The notes under the pieces were generated by a model, which had not been told where the DNA came from, searched no databases, and saw nothing but the letters and a program-made list of their open reading frames with translations. 37,564 bases of DNA from an uncultured Oscillospiraceae bacterium. GTDB lineage: Bacteria > Bacillota > Clostridia > Oscillospirales > Oscillospiraceae. Each line of letters starts with the position of its first letter. Position 1 is the first letter of the stretch. The stretch spans positions 34,567 to 72,130 of the forward strand of contig CAJULJ010000009.1 of NCBI GenBank assembly GCA_910587395.1, given 5' to 3'. A program made the translations under genes and the position numbers. Positions 1-8,242 of this stretch are shown here, one piece after another.

Positions 1-170
1 AGATCCCGCTTTTTCAGCGCCGCGGGGCGCTCGTCCGCAAATACATACAGCTCGTCGCACAGCTCGGCGAACATGGAATCATTGCCATACAGCTCCATGT
101 ACAGCCAGCGCAGCTCGTCTATGTGACGCGCCAGCCGGGCCTGGAACAGAGCCTGTTCTTTCTTGGTCAT
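1..170 (-). CDS. GH13-like (amylosucrase/alpha-amylase family) protein, N-terminal fragment
   Basis: The 5' part of a minus-strand gene that runs off the left edge; about 57 residues are visible. The peptide opens MTKKEQALFQARLARHIDEL and contains a LYMELYGND stretch. That resembles the alpha-helical N-terminal region of clostridial amylosucrase-like GH13 enzymes, but none of the catalytic barrel is in view, so the family call is from memory of the N-terminus only. The ATG at 170 is preferred over the in-frame ATG at 176, because the TGGAGGG Shine-Dalgarno sits 6-7 bases from 170 and touches 176. A TTTACA-17-TATAAT promoter and a LacI-type palindrome lie just upstream, which fits a sugar-regulated carbohydrate gene. 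Confidence 0.5.
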   Translation of the reverse strand, partial: MTKKEQALFQARLARHIDELRWLYMELYGNDSMFAELCDELYVFADERPAALKKRD

Positions 171-186
171 GGCCATCCCTCCAGAA

Positions 187-200
187 CGAAATCGATTTCA
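187..200 (-). promoter_or_regulatory. LacI-family-type operator palindrome
   Basis: TGAAATCGATTTCG on the minus strand has a perfect core (GAAATCGATTTC) and the central CG typical of LacI/CcpA-type operators. It lies about 10-20 bases downstream of the predicted transcription start of the GH13-like gene, where binding would block transcription. The regulator is not in the window. Confidence 0.55.
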
Positions 201-215
201 CTTTTGGTTGACACT

Positions 216-244
216 ATTATAACGCAGGTTTAAATCTTTGTAAA
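216..244 (-). promoter_or_regulatory. sigma-A promoter of the GH13-like gene
   Basis: Minus strand: -35 TTTACA (244-239), 17-bp spacer, perfect -10 TATAAT (221-216). It points at the gene starting at 170. Confidence 0.75.
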
Positions 245-286
245 TTGGCCGGCAAGCCAAAGTTCCAACTACGGATTTGTGCAACA

Positions 287-1258
287 TTATGAAATCGTTT
301 TCCGCTCCTCCGGCCGGGCGCCCTTTCTTCTCCGTTTCCTGCCCTTTCCCCGGCAGATGTGAACGCCCCCGTCCAACGCCGCGGCGTACTCCTGGGTCAG
401 CTCCGGCGTGATGGGGGGGATGGACCTTCGGCCCTGCCATTGCCCGTCCTCCCGCCGGATCAGCGTCATGCGGCACAGAAACTTTCCGTGCTCCGGACAG
501 GTGAACGCCCCGTAAAACTGCTGGGGAACGCCCGCCTTGGGCACGGTAAAATGCCAGCGGGCCACCCCCAGCCCCGTTCCGCACAGGGGGCAGGCCAGGG
601 TCCTGCTGCCGCGGGCGTCCAGCACTTCCTCCGGCGTGGGCGCCGGTCCTGCCTTCTTCCGCTCCTGCCGGGGAAAGGGGAGCCGGGACAGCCGCAGCGC
701 CATTTTGTGCCGCTTGGGAGGGGCGGGCTCGGGCCGCCACGCCAAATCCTCCCCGGTGAGCCACCGCCCCAGAACGGCGGTGTACATGGCGTCGTTCACC
801 GCGCTGTGATAGTCGAACACGTCGGGGACGCCGCAATACTCCGCCGCCCGCCATAGCGCGATCTGCTGCTCCGCCCCCACCGCGTGGGCAAAGGCCCGCT
901 GAAAATCGAAAAACTCCTCCGCCTCAAAGGGGGGCAGGCCCCAGTACCTGCAATTCTCGTTCAGCGCCTCCACGTCGCCGGTTCCCCAGCCCGCGAAGGC
1001 CCGATCCTCCCCGCACCAGGAGCGGAACGCCGCCGCCGCCGCGGGAAACCTGATGTGGGATTTTTTGAACAAGCCCAGATCCGGCAGCTTTTTCGCGCCC
1101 AGATCAAACTTTTTGTGCACCGTGGGCCGGATGCAGGCGTTGAACACGCCCACAATGGGCCCGCCCAGCCGCTCAATGCGCACCGCGCCGATTTGCAGTA
1201 TCTCGTTCAGCGGCTTTTTGTCGTAGCCGCGGTTCCACTCCAGGTCCAGGACGATCAT
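287..1258 (-). CDS. DEDDh 3'-5' exonuclease with C-terminal cysteine cluster
   Basis: A 323-residue protein with the RNase T / DnaQ-type exonuclease fold at the N-terminus. The acidic metal ligands are visible: D5 and E7 in VLDLEWN, D95 in GTGDVEALN, then H151 and D156 in YHSAVNDAMY. This is the full DEDDh set. Residues about 220-270 carry CPLCG and CPEHGKFLC, a probable zinc-binding pair not found in minimal DnaQ exonucleases, followed by a very basic tail (RGKGRKRRRKG) that could bind nucleic acid. Family members trim DNA or RNA 3' ends; the substrate cannot be told here. The ATG at 1258 has only a weak Shine-Dalgarno. A TTGACG-17-TACAAT promoter lies directly upstream, so it is probably a single-gene transcript. 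Confidence 0.85.
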   Translation of the reverse strand: MIVLDLEWNRGYDKKPLNEILQIGAVRIERLGGPIVGVFNACIRPTVHKKFDLGAKKLPDLGLFKKSHIRFPAAAAAFRSWCGEDRAFAGWGTGDVEALNENCRYWGLPPFEAEEFFDFQRAFAHAVGAEQQIALWRAAEYCGVPDVFDYHSAVNDAMYTAVLGRWLTGEDLAWRPEPAPPKRHKMALRLSRLPFPRQERKKAGPAPTPEEVLDARGSRTLACPLCGTGLGVARWHFTVPKAGVPQQFYGAFTCPEHGKFLCRMTLIRREDGQWQGRRSIPPITPELTQEYAAALDGGVHICRGKGRKRRRKGARPEERKTIS

Positions 1259-1295
1259 CAGTCGATCACTTCATTTCTCTTTATCATTGTGTTCT

Positions 1296-1324
1296 ATTGT
1301 ATTTCCTTCGATCCGCTCCGTCAA
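1296..1324 (-). promoter_or_regulatory. sigma-A promoter of the exonuclease gene
   Basis: Minus strand: TTGACG (1324-1319), 17-bp spacer, TACAAT (1301-1296), about 40 bases before the ATG at 1258. Confidence 0.65.
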
Positions 1325-1347
1325 GAACAAAAGGCTGGGAAATGCGC

Positions 1348-1379
1348 AAAAAGCGGCCCCGGAGAGATCCTCCGGGGCC
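1348..1379 (-). terminator. Intrinsic terminator after the SLH-CAP gene
   Basis: Ten-bp perfect stem (GGCCCCGGAG pairing CTCCGGGGCC, 1355-1364 with 1370-1379) and a 5-nt loop. On the minus strand it is followed by GC and TTTTT (1352-1348). It begins 10 bases after the stop of the gene ending at 1390. Confidence 0.85.
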
Positions 1380-1389
1380 CTTTGAGCCT

Positions 1390-2718
1390 TCAGTCGGCAA
1401 ACATCTGAACCCAGTTTGTCCGATACCCGCTGCCGGTGTAGTAAAAGCCGATCCCCACCCTGCCATAGCCGGTATCCAGAATATTGGCCCGGTGTCCGTC
1501 GGAGTTCATCCAGTCCTCCATCACCTCCGCCACCGAAACCTGTCCGGCGGCGATGTTTTCTCCGGCGGCGCGGTAGCTCACCCCCGCCTCCTGCATGGCC
1601 GTGAAGCACCTGCGCCCGTCGGGACGGGTGTGGGAATAGGACTGCACCAGCTCCTGCGCGCGGACTTGGGCCGCCTGACACAGCTTGTCGTCCAGCGTCA
1701 GCGGCTTGACCCCCGCGGCGGCCCGCTCCCGGTTGATGAGCGTCAGCATCTCCTCCCGCAGGGTCTGGAGGTCGGAATCCGCCCCCGCTGTCTCCATTCC
1801 AACGCCCTTGGTTACAGTGATGGCCACCTGGAAGGTCTGAGATTTTCCGCCCAGATGAATGGTCAGGGTGACGGTGGCCTTGCCCGGGGCCACGGCATAG
1901 AGATACGCGTCATTGGTGATCTGGACCACATTGGTGTCGGACGTCTCCAGCTCGAACCAGGCCCGCTCATGGAGGCCGTCGAACTCAAACATGTCTACAG
2001 TGCCCACCTCCATGGTGCTCTCGGTGGGGAACTCCCCCATGTTCAGATCGGGGAGCTGCTCGTCGTACCTGGCCAGCATCCGCACCAGCACGGTGCAGGC
2101 CTGAGCCCGGTCCATCTGCTCGTCGCCGCGGAAATTGCCCTCCTCGTCCATTCCCTTCAGGCACTCAATGGCGTACATGGCGGCCACGGCGTCTACGTAC
2201 TGTGAGGGAATCTCGCCGTAATCGGCGATCTTCTCCCCGGCCGCCCTCAGCTCACTGTCGGAGGGCATCTGGTATTCCAGGGCCTTCAGGGTATTGTACA
2301 TGATCTGAGCCATATCATAGCGGCTCATGGGCTGCTCCATGACGGCCTTGTCCCAGCTGTACATGGCGCGGATATAGAACGCCTTGGCCGTGGTGTTGTC
2401 CAGCGCCCCGGCCTCCAGCAGCACGTCGGCTCCAGCCTTCCACCAGGGAGAGGTGTCCCCCTCCCATACCAGCTCCACCGGGAACAGCAGGCGGGCCACC
2501 ATGGTGGAGAACTCGGCGCAGGTCACCTTGTCCTCGGGGGCAAACCTGCCGCCGCCCACGCCGTTGACCACCTTGCGCCCCGCCATATCCTCAATGGCCT
2601 CATAGGCCCAGTGGCCGGCGGTCACGTCGGTAAAGGCGGGGCCGGCGGCCATGGCCGGGACAGTGAGCCCCAGGCACAGCGTCAGGGCCAGCAGGACGGA
2701 TAACAGTCTTTTTTTCAT
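1390..2718 (-). CDS. Secreted SLH / Ig-like / CAP (SCP-PR1) domain protein
   Basis: A 442-residue exported protein. Residues 1-25 are a Sec signal peptide (MKKRLLSVLLALTLCLGL, cleavage after an AMA motif). SLH-type repeats follow at about 28-80 (FTDVTAGHWAYEAIEDM) and 150-210, which in Firmicutes anchor proteins to the cell-wall polymer. An Ig-like/BIG-type strand region lies at about 225-300. Residues about 320-442 form a CAP domain, with the conserved LINRERAAAGVKPL start, HTRPDGRRCF, AGENIA and WMNSDGHRANIL elements. CAP proteins are secreted and their biochemical role in bacteria is mostly unknown. The start is fixed by AAGGAG nine bases upstream. Only 24 bp separate it from the DUF2971 gene, so the two are probably cotranscribed and end at the hairpin at 1348-1379. 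Confidence 0.9.
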   Translation of the reverse strand: MKKRLLSVLLALTLCLGLTVPAMAAGPAFTDVTAGHWAYEAIEDMAGRKVVNGVGGGRFAPEDKVTCAEFSTMVARLLFPVELVWEGDTSPWWKAGADVLLEAGALDNTTAKAFYIRAMYSWDKAVMEQPMSRYDMAQIMYNTLKALEYQMPSDSELRAAGEKIADYGEIPSQYVDAVAAMYAIECLKGMDEEGNFRGDEQMDRAQACTVLVRMLARYDEQLPDLNMGEFPTESTMEVGTVDMFEFDGLHERAWFELETSDTNVVQITNDAYLYAVAPGKATVTLTIHLGGKSQTFQVAITVTKGVGMETAGADSDLQTLREEMLTLINRERAAAGVKPLTLDDKLCQAAQVRAQELVQSYSHTRPDGRRCFTAMQEAGVSYRAAGENIAAGQVSVAEVMEDWMNSDGHRANILDTGYGRVGIGFYYTGSGYRTNWVQMFAD

Positions 2719-2742
2719 GATTCCTCTCTCCTTACGTTCAGC

Positions 2743-3579
2743 TTATAGAAACAGCCCGCGCAACGGGCATTCCGACAGGGACACCCGGTCCACCAGCGCG
2801 CTCAGCCCGTTGTCCCGAAGGTAGTCCTGGAAAATGGACAGGGACTGGGTGGAATCCGGCCCGATGATGATCTCGGCGACCAAGTCCTCCAGCCCGATGC
2901 CGATCTCCCGGCACATGGACTTCAGGTCCAGGGGGTAATACTTTTTGATCCGCTCCCTGGTCACATGGTACCGGGGCCGCACGTCGAACTCCTCCTTCTC
3001 GAAGGGGGAGACCACCAGGCGCATCTCATATTCCGACGCGAAGGACGGGTGCTTATAGGACACCGAACAGGCCCAAGCCTCCCGCATGGCCCGTTTTACC
3101 TCCGGGTCCTCCGGGGACAGGGGGACCCCGTTCCGGACCAGGGCGCAGAACTGCTCTACCATGGGGTGGTCCGCCATGTTATCCCGGTAAAAGACCAGCT
3201 GAAGGGACAGCGCCCCTTTGGCGATCCGCTGCAGATATTCCCGGCGCAGGGCGATGCACACGCCCCGTCCCCGGTTGCCGTACCGCTCCCACTGGGCGGC
3301 GTCGTCCCGGTGGAAGGAGAAGCAGGCGGCGAAGGCGGAGTACTCCTTTTTCAGCTCCTCCCGAAACAGCGCCTGAACCTGCATAGCCCGTTCCCCGCCG
3401 CCCTCCCGCTCCAGCCGGTCCACGATGGCGGTGCCCAGCCGGGTCATGAAGTGCCTCATCTCCGCCGAGTCGTTCATGCGCAGAACGTTGTTCACCCGCA
3501 GCTCCGCGCAGCGCAGGATGCCGTCCAGGGCCTGGAAGTCGGTGTAGTGATAGAGAATTTTTCTGCGCAGCTGGTCCAT
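2743..3579 (-). CDS. DUF2971 family protein
   Basis: A 278-residue cytoplasmic protein. It starts with ILYHYTDFQALDGIL and a downstream LRVNNVLRMNDSAEMRH block, the YxYxs...L.gIL...L..s.p..fND..E pattern of DUF2971. Members occur widely, often in accessory loci, and no biochemical activity is established. No signal peptide or membrane segment is seen. The ATG at 3579 is preceded by AGGAGG, and a TTGAAT-17-TATACT promoter lies upstream. It is the first gene of a two-gene unit with the SLH-CAP gene, a pairing that does not by itself reveal a role. Confidence 0.8.
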   Translation of the reverse strand: MDQLRRKILYHYTDFQALDGILRCAELRVNNVLRMNDSAEMRHFMTRLGTAIVDRLEREGGGERAMQVQALFREELKKEYSAFAACFSFHRDDAAQWERYGNRGRGVCIALRREYLQRIAKGALSLQLVFYRDNMADHPMVEQFCALVRNGVPLSPEDPEVKRAMREAWACSVSYKHPSFASEYEMRLVVSPFEKEEFDVRPRYHVTRERIKKYYPLDLKSMCREIGIGLEDLVAEIIIGPDSTQSLSIFQDYLRDNGLSALVDRVSLSECPLRGLFL

Positions 3580-3634
3580 GACATCCTCCTGTCACGCGGG
3601 TCCCCCAAGGGCGGAACATGTTCCTTATATTGTC

Positions 3635-3663
3635 AGTATACTTTATTTTTCGCCCAAATTCAA
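3635..3663 (-). promoter_or_regulatory. sigma-A promoter of DUF2971 / SLH-CAP unit
   Basis: Minus strand: TTGAAT (3663-3658), 17-bp spacer, TATACT (3640-3635). It lies between the end of the Gfo/Idh gene at 3686 and the ATG at 3579. Confidence 0.7.
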
Positions 3664-3685
3664 TACACAGCTTTTTCCGGCCGTC

Positions 3686-4672
3686 TCACAACCGCTCCTC
3701 CTCCGGGTAGACCACCCCCCATTCAGACCGCAGGGCGGTCATCAGCGCCATCACGTCCATGGTATAGGGCAGCAGCATATCGCCCTCCCCGCGGATGGCC
3801 GCCTCCATGTCCGCCAGCTCGTACGCCAGAGCGTCGGCGGTGCGCCCGGCCCGGACCGTTTCCACTTTGCCGGTCTCGGCATCCACAATGACGGCTGCCT
3901 CCGCCCGGGGGTATTCCATGATTTCGACGTATCCCTTTTCACAGGAGATCACCGCCCGCTTGGGCTGCTTGGAGTGGAGGGACAGCGTGGCCGAGACCAG
4001 CTGGCCCTCCCGGTTGGTCAAGATGATGGCGGCGCTCTCATCCACCCCGGTGGGGGCCTTGCGGACAAAGGATTTCATCTGGTCCGGGCTGGAATCCAGA
4101 AACAGCCGGGCCAGGGACAGTGCGTACACGCCGATGTCCAGCACGGCCCCGCCCGCCAGGGAGCGGTTGAAAAACCGGTTGGACATGTCGTACTCCTTGA
4201 AGCTGCCGAAGTTGAGCTGAATCAGGTTTACCCGGCCCAGCTCCCCTGCCGCCAGCCGCTCCCGCAGCGCCCGGTACAGGGGCATATGGTAAATGGTCAT
4301 GGCCTCGGCCAGCACCACATGGTTCTCCCGGGCCAGTTCTGCCGCCCGTTCCAGCTCCTGGGTGTTCAGCGTGATGGATTTTTCGCACAAAACATGCTTG
4401 CCGTGGGTCAGGGCCAGCTCTAAAAATTCGATGTGGGTGTTGTGGGGCGTGGTGATGTAGATCACGTCAATGTCCGGGTCGGTGAACATCTCGTGAAAAT
4501 CGCTGTAAACCTTTTTTACCCCGTATTTTTCCGCAAATGCCACAGCCTTGCCGTAGGTGCGGTTGCCCACCGCGTCCAGGGTGCGGCCCATGGACCGGAG
4601 GGCGGCGGCCATCTCGTTGGCGATGACCCCGGTGCCCAGTACAGCCCAGCGGAGCTGTCGGTCCTGATTCAT
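3686..4672 (-). CDS. Gfo/Idh/MocA family oxidoreductase
   Basis: A 328-residue NAD(P)-dependent dehydrogenase. The N-terminal Rossmann fold opens RWAVLGTGVIANEMAAAL. The family signature is ITTPHNTHIEFLELALTHGKHVLCEKS, with the EK pair of Gfo/Idh/MocA enzymes at about residues 97-98. The C-terminal half fits the substrate-binding sheet domain, including the FFNRSLAGGAVLDIGVY segment where the conserved D of the catalytic helix sits. Substrates are usually sugars, inositols or trans-dihydrodiols; the actual one is unknown. The ATG at 4672 is preferred to TTG at 4678, because AGGCGG is about nine bases away. It lies 24 bp behind the VWA gene and may be cotranscribed, but I see no functional link to that cluster. 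Confidence 0.85.
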   Translation of the reverse strand: MNQDRQLRWAVLGTGVIANEMAAALRSMGRTLDAVGNRTYGKAVAFAEKYGVKKVYSDFHEMFTDPDIDVIYITTPHNTHIEFLELALTHGKHVLCEKSITLNTQELERAAELARENHVVLAEAMTIYHMPLYRALRERLAAGELGRVNLIQLNFGSFKEYDMSNRFFNRSLAGGAVLDIGVYALSLARLFLDSSPDQMKSFVRKAPTGVDESAAIILTNREGQLVSATLSLHSKQPKRAVISCEKGYVEIMEYPRAEAAVIVDAETGKVETVRAGRTADALAYELADMEAAIRGEGDMLLPYTMDVMALMTALRSEWGVVYPEEERL

Positions 4673-4696
4673 GCTCAAAACCCGCCTTTCTGTTGT

Positions 4697-5869
4697 TCAT
4701 TTGTCCGTTTGCTTTTCCAGACCTTCCAAGCTCTGTCCCTTCAGGCAGCGCTCCAGCAGCTCCGGCAGGCGCTCCGGCGCGCAGGCGAAGCAGGGAATGC
4801 CCATGGCCGAGATGCGCCGGGCGGTCTCCGGGTCGTAGAAAGGCTTGCCGCCGTCGGCGATGGCCAGCAGCACCACCACCGTCACCCCGGAGGCCTTCAG
4901 CTCCTCCACCCGGCGCAGCAGAGCCGCCCGGTTTCCTCCCTCGTACAGGTCGGAGATGAGGAAAAACAGGGTTTTCGCCGGGGCTTCCACCAGCTCCTGG
5001 CAGTAGGCGATAGACTTGGCGATGTCGGTGCCGCCCCCCATCTGGAAGCCGAACAGCAGGTCCACCGGGTCGGCGCACAGGGGCGTCAGGTCCATGATCT
5101 GGGTGTCGAAGGCCACCACGCTGGTCTTGACGGCGGACATGGAGGCCAGCACGCAGGACAGCACGGAGGAGTAAATAATGGACTGCCCCATGGACCCGCT
5201 CTGATCGATGTCCAGGATGATGTGCCAGCGGTTGATTCTGCTGGAGCGGTCGAAAAAGTACACCCGTTCCGGGATCACCGCCTTCAACTCCAGGTTGTAA
5301 TTTTGCAGATTGCGCCGGATTGTATAGGGAAAATCGATGGCCGCCGCCGACGGCAGGGGAGAGTGCGCCCGGCGGTTCAGTGCAGCCGTCACCGCCCGGC
5401 GCACATCGTTTTCCAGCATTTTGTTCAGTTCGTCCACAATCCTGCGGATGTATTTCCGGGCCGACTCCTTGGACTTCTTGGGAATCTGGTCCTTGAGCAT
5501 CAGCAGCGTGGACGCCATATTCAAGTCCGGCTCCAGCCCCTCCAGCAGCTCCGGCTCCAACAGAAGCTGCTTCAAGCCTTTGCGCTCAATGGCGTCGTTC
5601 TGCACCACGGCCACGATTTCCGGGTCGAACAGGGAGCGCAGATCCCCCAGCCACTTGGAGATCACCGGGGACGAAGGGCCGCGCCCCGCGCCGCCGCTGG
5701 GACCGTTGTTTCCGAATCCCTCCCCCGGCCCGCCGTAGATGGCGGACAGGGCCCCGTCCATCAGCAGCTCCTCCTGGGACAGCACGCCGCCGCCCATGCC
5801 GGAAAAGGATTCCTCCGTCTCTGAGCCCAAGATCAGCCGCCAGCGGGAGAGCTGTTGTGTTTCCGCCAT
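4697..5869 (-). CDS. VWA-domain protein of a MoxR/DUF5682/SWIM cluster
   Basis: A 390-residue protein with a C-terminal von Willebrand A domain from about residue 205. The metal-ion-dependent adhesion site is visible: DQSGSMG (DxSxS), a downstream GGGTD threonine/aspartate, and LISDLYEG. The N-terminal half is helical and rich in charged residues (CoxE/YehP-like layout), preceded by a glycine-rich stretch near residues 45-65. VWA proteins paired with MoxR ATPases usually act as adaptors for metal-cofactor insertion or complex remodelling; that is known for the pair in general, not shown here. The ATG at 5869 has AGGAGG seven bases upstream. A longer reading frame reaches 5914 but lacks a ribosome-binding site. 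It is the last member of the five-gene cluster. Confidence 0.88.
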   Translation of the reverse strand: MAETQQLSRWRLILGSETEESFSGMGGGVLSQEELLMDGALSAIYGGPGEGFGNNGPSGGAGRGPSSPVISKWLGDLRSLFDPEIVAVVQNDAIERKGLKQLLLEPELLEGLEPDLNMASTLLMLKDQIPKKSKESARKYIRRIVDELNKMLENDVRRAVTAALNRRAHSPLPSAAAIDFPYTIRRNLQNYNLELKAVIPERVYFFDRSSRINRWHIILDIDQSGSMGQSIIYSSVLSCVLASMSAVKTSVVAFDTQIMDLTPLCADPVDLLFGFQMGGGTDIAKSIAYCQELVEAPAKTLFFLISDLYEGGNRAALLRRVEELKASGVTVVVLLAIADGGKPFYDPETARRISAMGIPCFACAPERLPELLERCLKGQSLEGLEKQTDK

Positions 5870-5935
5870 AAAAAGGCCTCCTCCTGAAATGTTACGGTGT
5901 GCAGGGGCGCACATATGGCGCGCCTCCGCAATGGC

Positions 5936-8242
5936 CTAAATATCGTCAAAATCAAATTCGTCCAGGCTGTCCAGCACCGCCTGCTCCGTCTCGGTGATGT
6001 CGTTCATGAGAACCTCCGCCGCCTGCTGGGGATTGACGCCCCAGATTTCACCCAAATTCTCGGCAATATCGTTCTTTTCCGAGGGCGAGAAGTCGGCGAA
6101 GGCGCGGCGCAGGAACACCAGCGCCCGGCGGAAGGTCTCGTCGTCCAGGCCGCTGAGATAGTTGTCCAGCTGCCGCCACAGGGACAGACGGGCAATGAGG
6201 GCATAGCGGTTTTTCCCCGCCAGTCCCTCGAACCATCCCGCCCCCAGGTCGGCGGGCACGCCGGGGGACAGCCGCCGGGCCACTTCCCGGGACAGCAGCG
6301 CCTCGTCCGCGCGGCCCCGTTCCAGCAGAATGGCCATGGCGAAGCCGGAGCAGCGGGTATTGAGGTCGTCCCGGTCGGAGATGTCCGTGAGCAGGTTCAG
6401 CCAGCGGTTTTCCTCCAGAAAGTCGTGGTTGAGCTGGAGGGTGTTGAGCAGGTCCATGGCCCGGGTCACCTCTGGGGCGGCTTTCGCGTCGCATACGCAG
6501 GCATCCGCCAGGGTTAGGCAGGCGCGCAGGTAGAGCTGCTTGATGAGCGGCACCACAGGCGCGGGATCAAACCGCCGCAGATCGCCGTACCGCACCACCA
6601 GGGACAGCCGGGAGGCCGTCTCCGCCACCTCCGAGATGGCGGCGGAGTCCACGCTCAGCCCCTGCAAAACGGATAGCGCGTGGGCTGCCGCGGCGGGCAT
6701 CCCGCACAAAAAGGCGTCCTGGAAGATGGCGGCGGCCTCGGCAATGGAAGCGCTGCTGTCCGCCCGTTCCTTCAGCGCAAAGGCGGCGGCCCCCTCAATG
6801 GAGTCCCCCATCAGGGCGGACTCCACGATTTCAATTTCCGCCTCCGGGGTCCAGCGCAGCTCCCAGTATTCGCCCCAGTTGGCTCCGTCCTGCCGGGAGG
6901 GAAGGAGCGTTGCAAAATGCACCCCCAGCACCCGCAGGCGGTGCAGGAAGAAGGACCGCCGCAGGTCGCCCAGCGCCGCCGCTTCCGACTTCACATTCAG
7001 CTTTTCCCGCAGGTCCAGGTCCAGCCGCTGGAGCTCAGCGGTACGGAACTTTTCCAGCCGGAGCTCCTTGAGCTGGCGATAAAAGTCCTCCTGCACCGAG
7101 GTCCGGGCCACTCCTTCCGGCAGAAAGCCAATTTTTCTGCCAATCTCCGTGTCCGCCGCGGCCAGGGCCAGCTCGGAAAAGCTCCCGTGGCCCATGGTGG
7201 TCACTGATGCGTCCCGCAGGTCGGACAGCGCCGGGTACTTGCTCCCCCGCATGGCCGCCAGCGTGTCCGCCAGCCGCACCGCCTCAATCACCTCGGCGGA
7301 GGAAACCATGTTCCCCGCCTTACGGTGGGCGGCGGCGAGATGGGTGAGATAACGGTATGCCGTCTGTCTCCCGCCGCCGTCGTTGAGGGAGTTCCACAAC
7401 AGCTCGAAATAGGCTGGGGCCTTGTTTCCCGCGCCATAGCCGGAGCGGGAGGACAGCCGGTAATAGGAATAGGGCATCAGCGTGACGCAGGAATCCGCCC
7501 GGGGCAGGGCTTTTTCCTCCTCGCCGGTCATGGGCCGGTTCTCCTCCAGCCCCGCCACGTGGAAGGAGCCGCAGACACAGAAAATTTTCTCCTCGGGCAC
7601 ACCGGACGCCGCCGCCTGAGTAATCACCCGCTTCATGTACGCTTCCCGGACAACGGTTTCCGCCATATGGCGCTGGTCGTCCTCGGAGGCCGCACGGAGC
7701 TGACGCCCAAAGGTGTTGTTGGCGGCGCGGAAATCCTCGCCCTCCAATTGCTCAAAGGTGCGCTCCCAGAAGGTGTCGTGGTCCTCGCCTGTCAGCGTTT
7801 CCAGGCGGCGGTAAATGCTTTCGGTGGCCTGGGCCGGCTCCTCGGGCTGGGGAGCCGGTGGGCTCCCGTCCGTTTCTTCACCTTCACTTTCTTCCTCAGA
7901 AAGGGGCGAAAACCAGGGCTTTATCCCCAAGAACACCGACGAGGGCAGGTCCATGAACCGGCACTCCACCTTGTGCTCATGGGCCCACAAAATGGCCTGA
8001 GCCTCGGGGGAATAGACGGCAAAAGGCCACAAAATGGTGCGCACAGGCTGCTCCTTGGTATATGCCATGATAGCGGCGGGGAACCGGGTCTCGGGATGGC
8101 ACAGCCACTTCATCTGGTCGTTCAGATCACTGGGGCCCTCCACCAGCACCAGCTCCGGCTGCGCCGCGTCCAGGGCCCGGCGCAGGTGAAACGCCGCCGC
8201 CGGGGACAGGTGGCGCACGCCGAACAAAACCGGGCCGCTCAT
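5936..8242 (-). CDS. DUF5682 family protein
   Basis: A 768-residue protein. The N-terminus (FGVRHLSPAAAFHLRRAL, then LVLVEGPSDLND and FMDLPSSVFLG) matches the DUF5682 pattern. That family has a ChaN/TraB-like N-terminal fold with conserved histidine and acidic positions, and another histidine appears in FCVCGSFHVAGLE. The remaining part is mainly helical. The biochemical function of the family is not established. The ATG at 8242 overlaps the stop of the MoxR gene as TGATG, so translation is coupled. The protein ends in an acidic tail, DEFDFDD. A 66-bp gap precedes the VWA gene. The fixed neighbourhood with MoxR and VWA suggests it is a partner or effector of that ATPase machine. Confidence 0.82.
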   Translation of the reverse strand: MSGPVLFGVRHLSPAAAFHLRRALDAAQPELVLVEGPSDLNDQMKWLCHPETRFPAAIMAYTKEQPVRTILWPFAVYSPEAQAILWAHEHKVECRFMDLPSSVFLGIKPWFSPLSEEESEGEETDGSPPAPQPEEPAQATESIYRRLETLTGEDHDTFWERTFEQLEGEDFRAANNTFGRQLRAASEDDQRHMAETVVREAYMKRVITQAAASGVPEEKIFCVCGSFHVAGLEENRPMTGEEEKALPRADSCVTLMPYSYYRLSSRSGYGAGNKAPAYFELLWNSLNDGGGRQTAYRYLTHLAAAHRKAGNMVSSAEVIEAVRLADTLAAMRGSKYPALSDLRDASVTTMGHGSFSELALAAADTEIGRKIGFLPEGVARTSVQEDFYRQLKELRLEKFRTAELQRLDLDLREKLNVKSEAAALGDLRRSFFLHRLRVLGVHFATLLPSRQDGANWGEYWELRWTPEAEIEIVESALMGDSIEGAAAFALKERADSSASIAEAAAIFQDAFLCGMPAAAAHALSVLQGLSVDSAAISEVAETASRLSLVVRYGDLRRFDPAPVVPLIKQLYLRACLTLADACVCDAKAAPEVTRAMDLLNTLQLNHDFLEENRWLNLLTDISDRDDLNTRCSGFAMAILLERGRADEALLSREVARRLSPGVPADLGAGWFEGLAGKNRYALIARLSLWRQLDNYLSGLDDETFRRALVFLRRAFADFSPSEKNDIAENLGEIWGVNPQQAAEVLMNDITETEQAVLDSLDEFDFDDI

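Noticed and set aside
5897..5925. Adjacent GGCGCGCC and CATATG palindromes before the VWA gene
   Set aside because: Short restriction-like palindromes expected by chance in GC-rich DNA; no further vector or engineering signs in the window.
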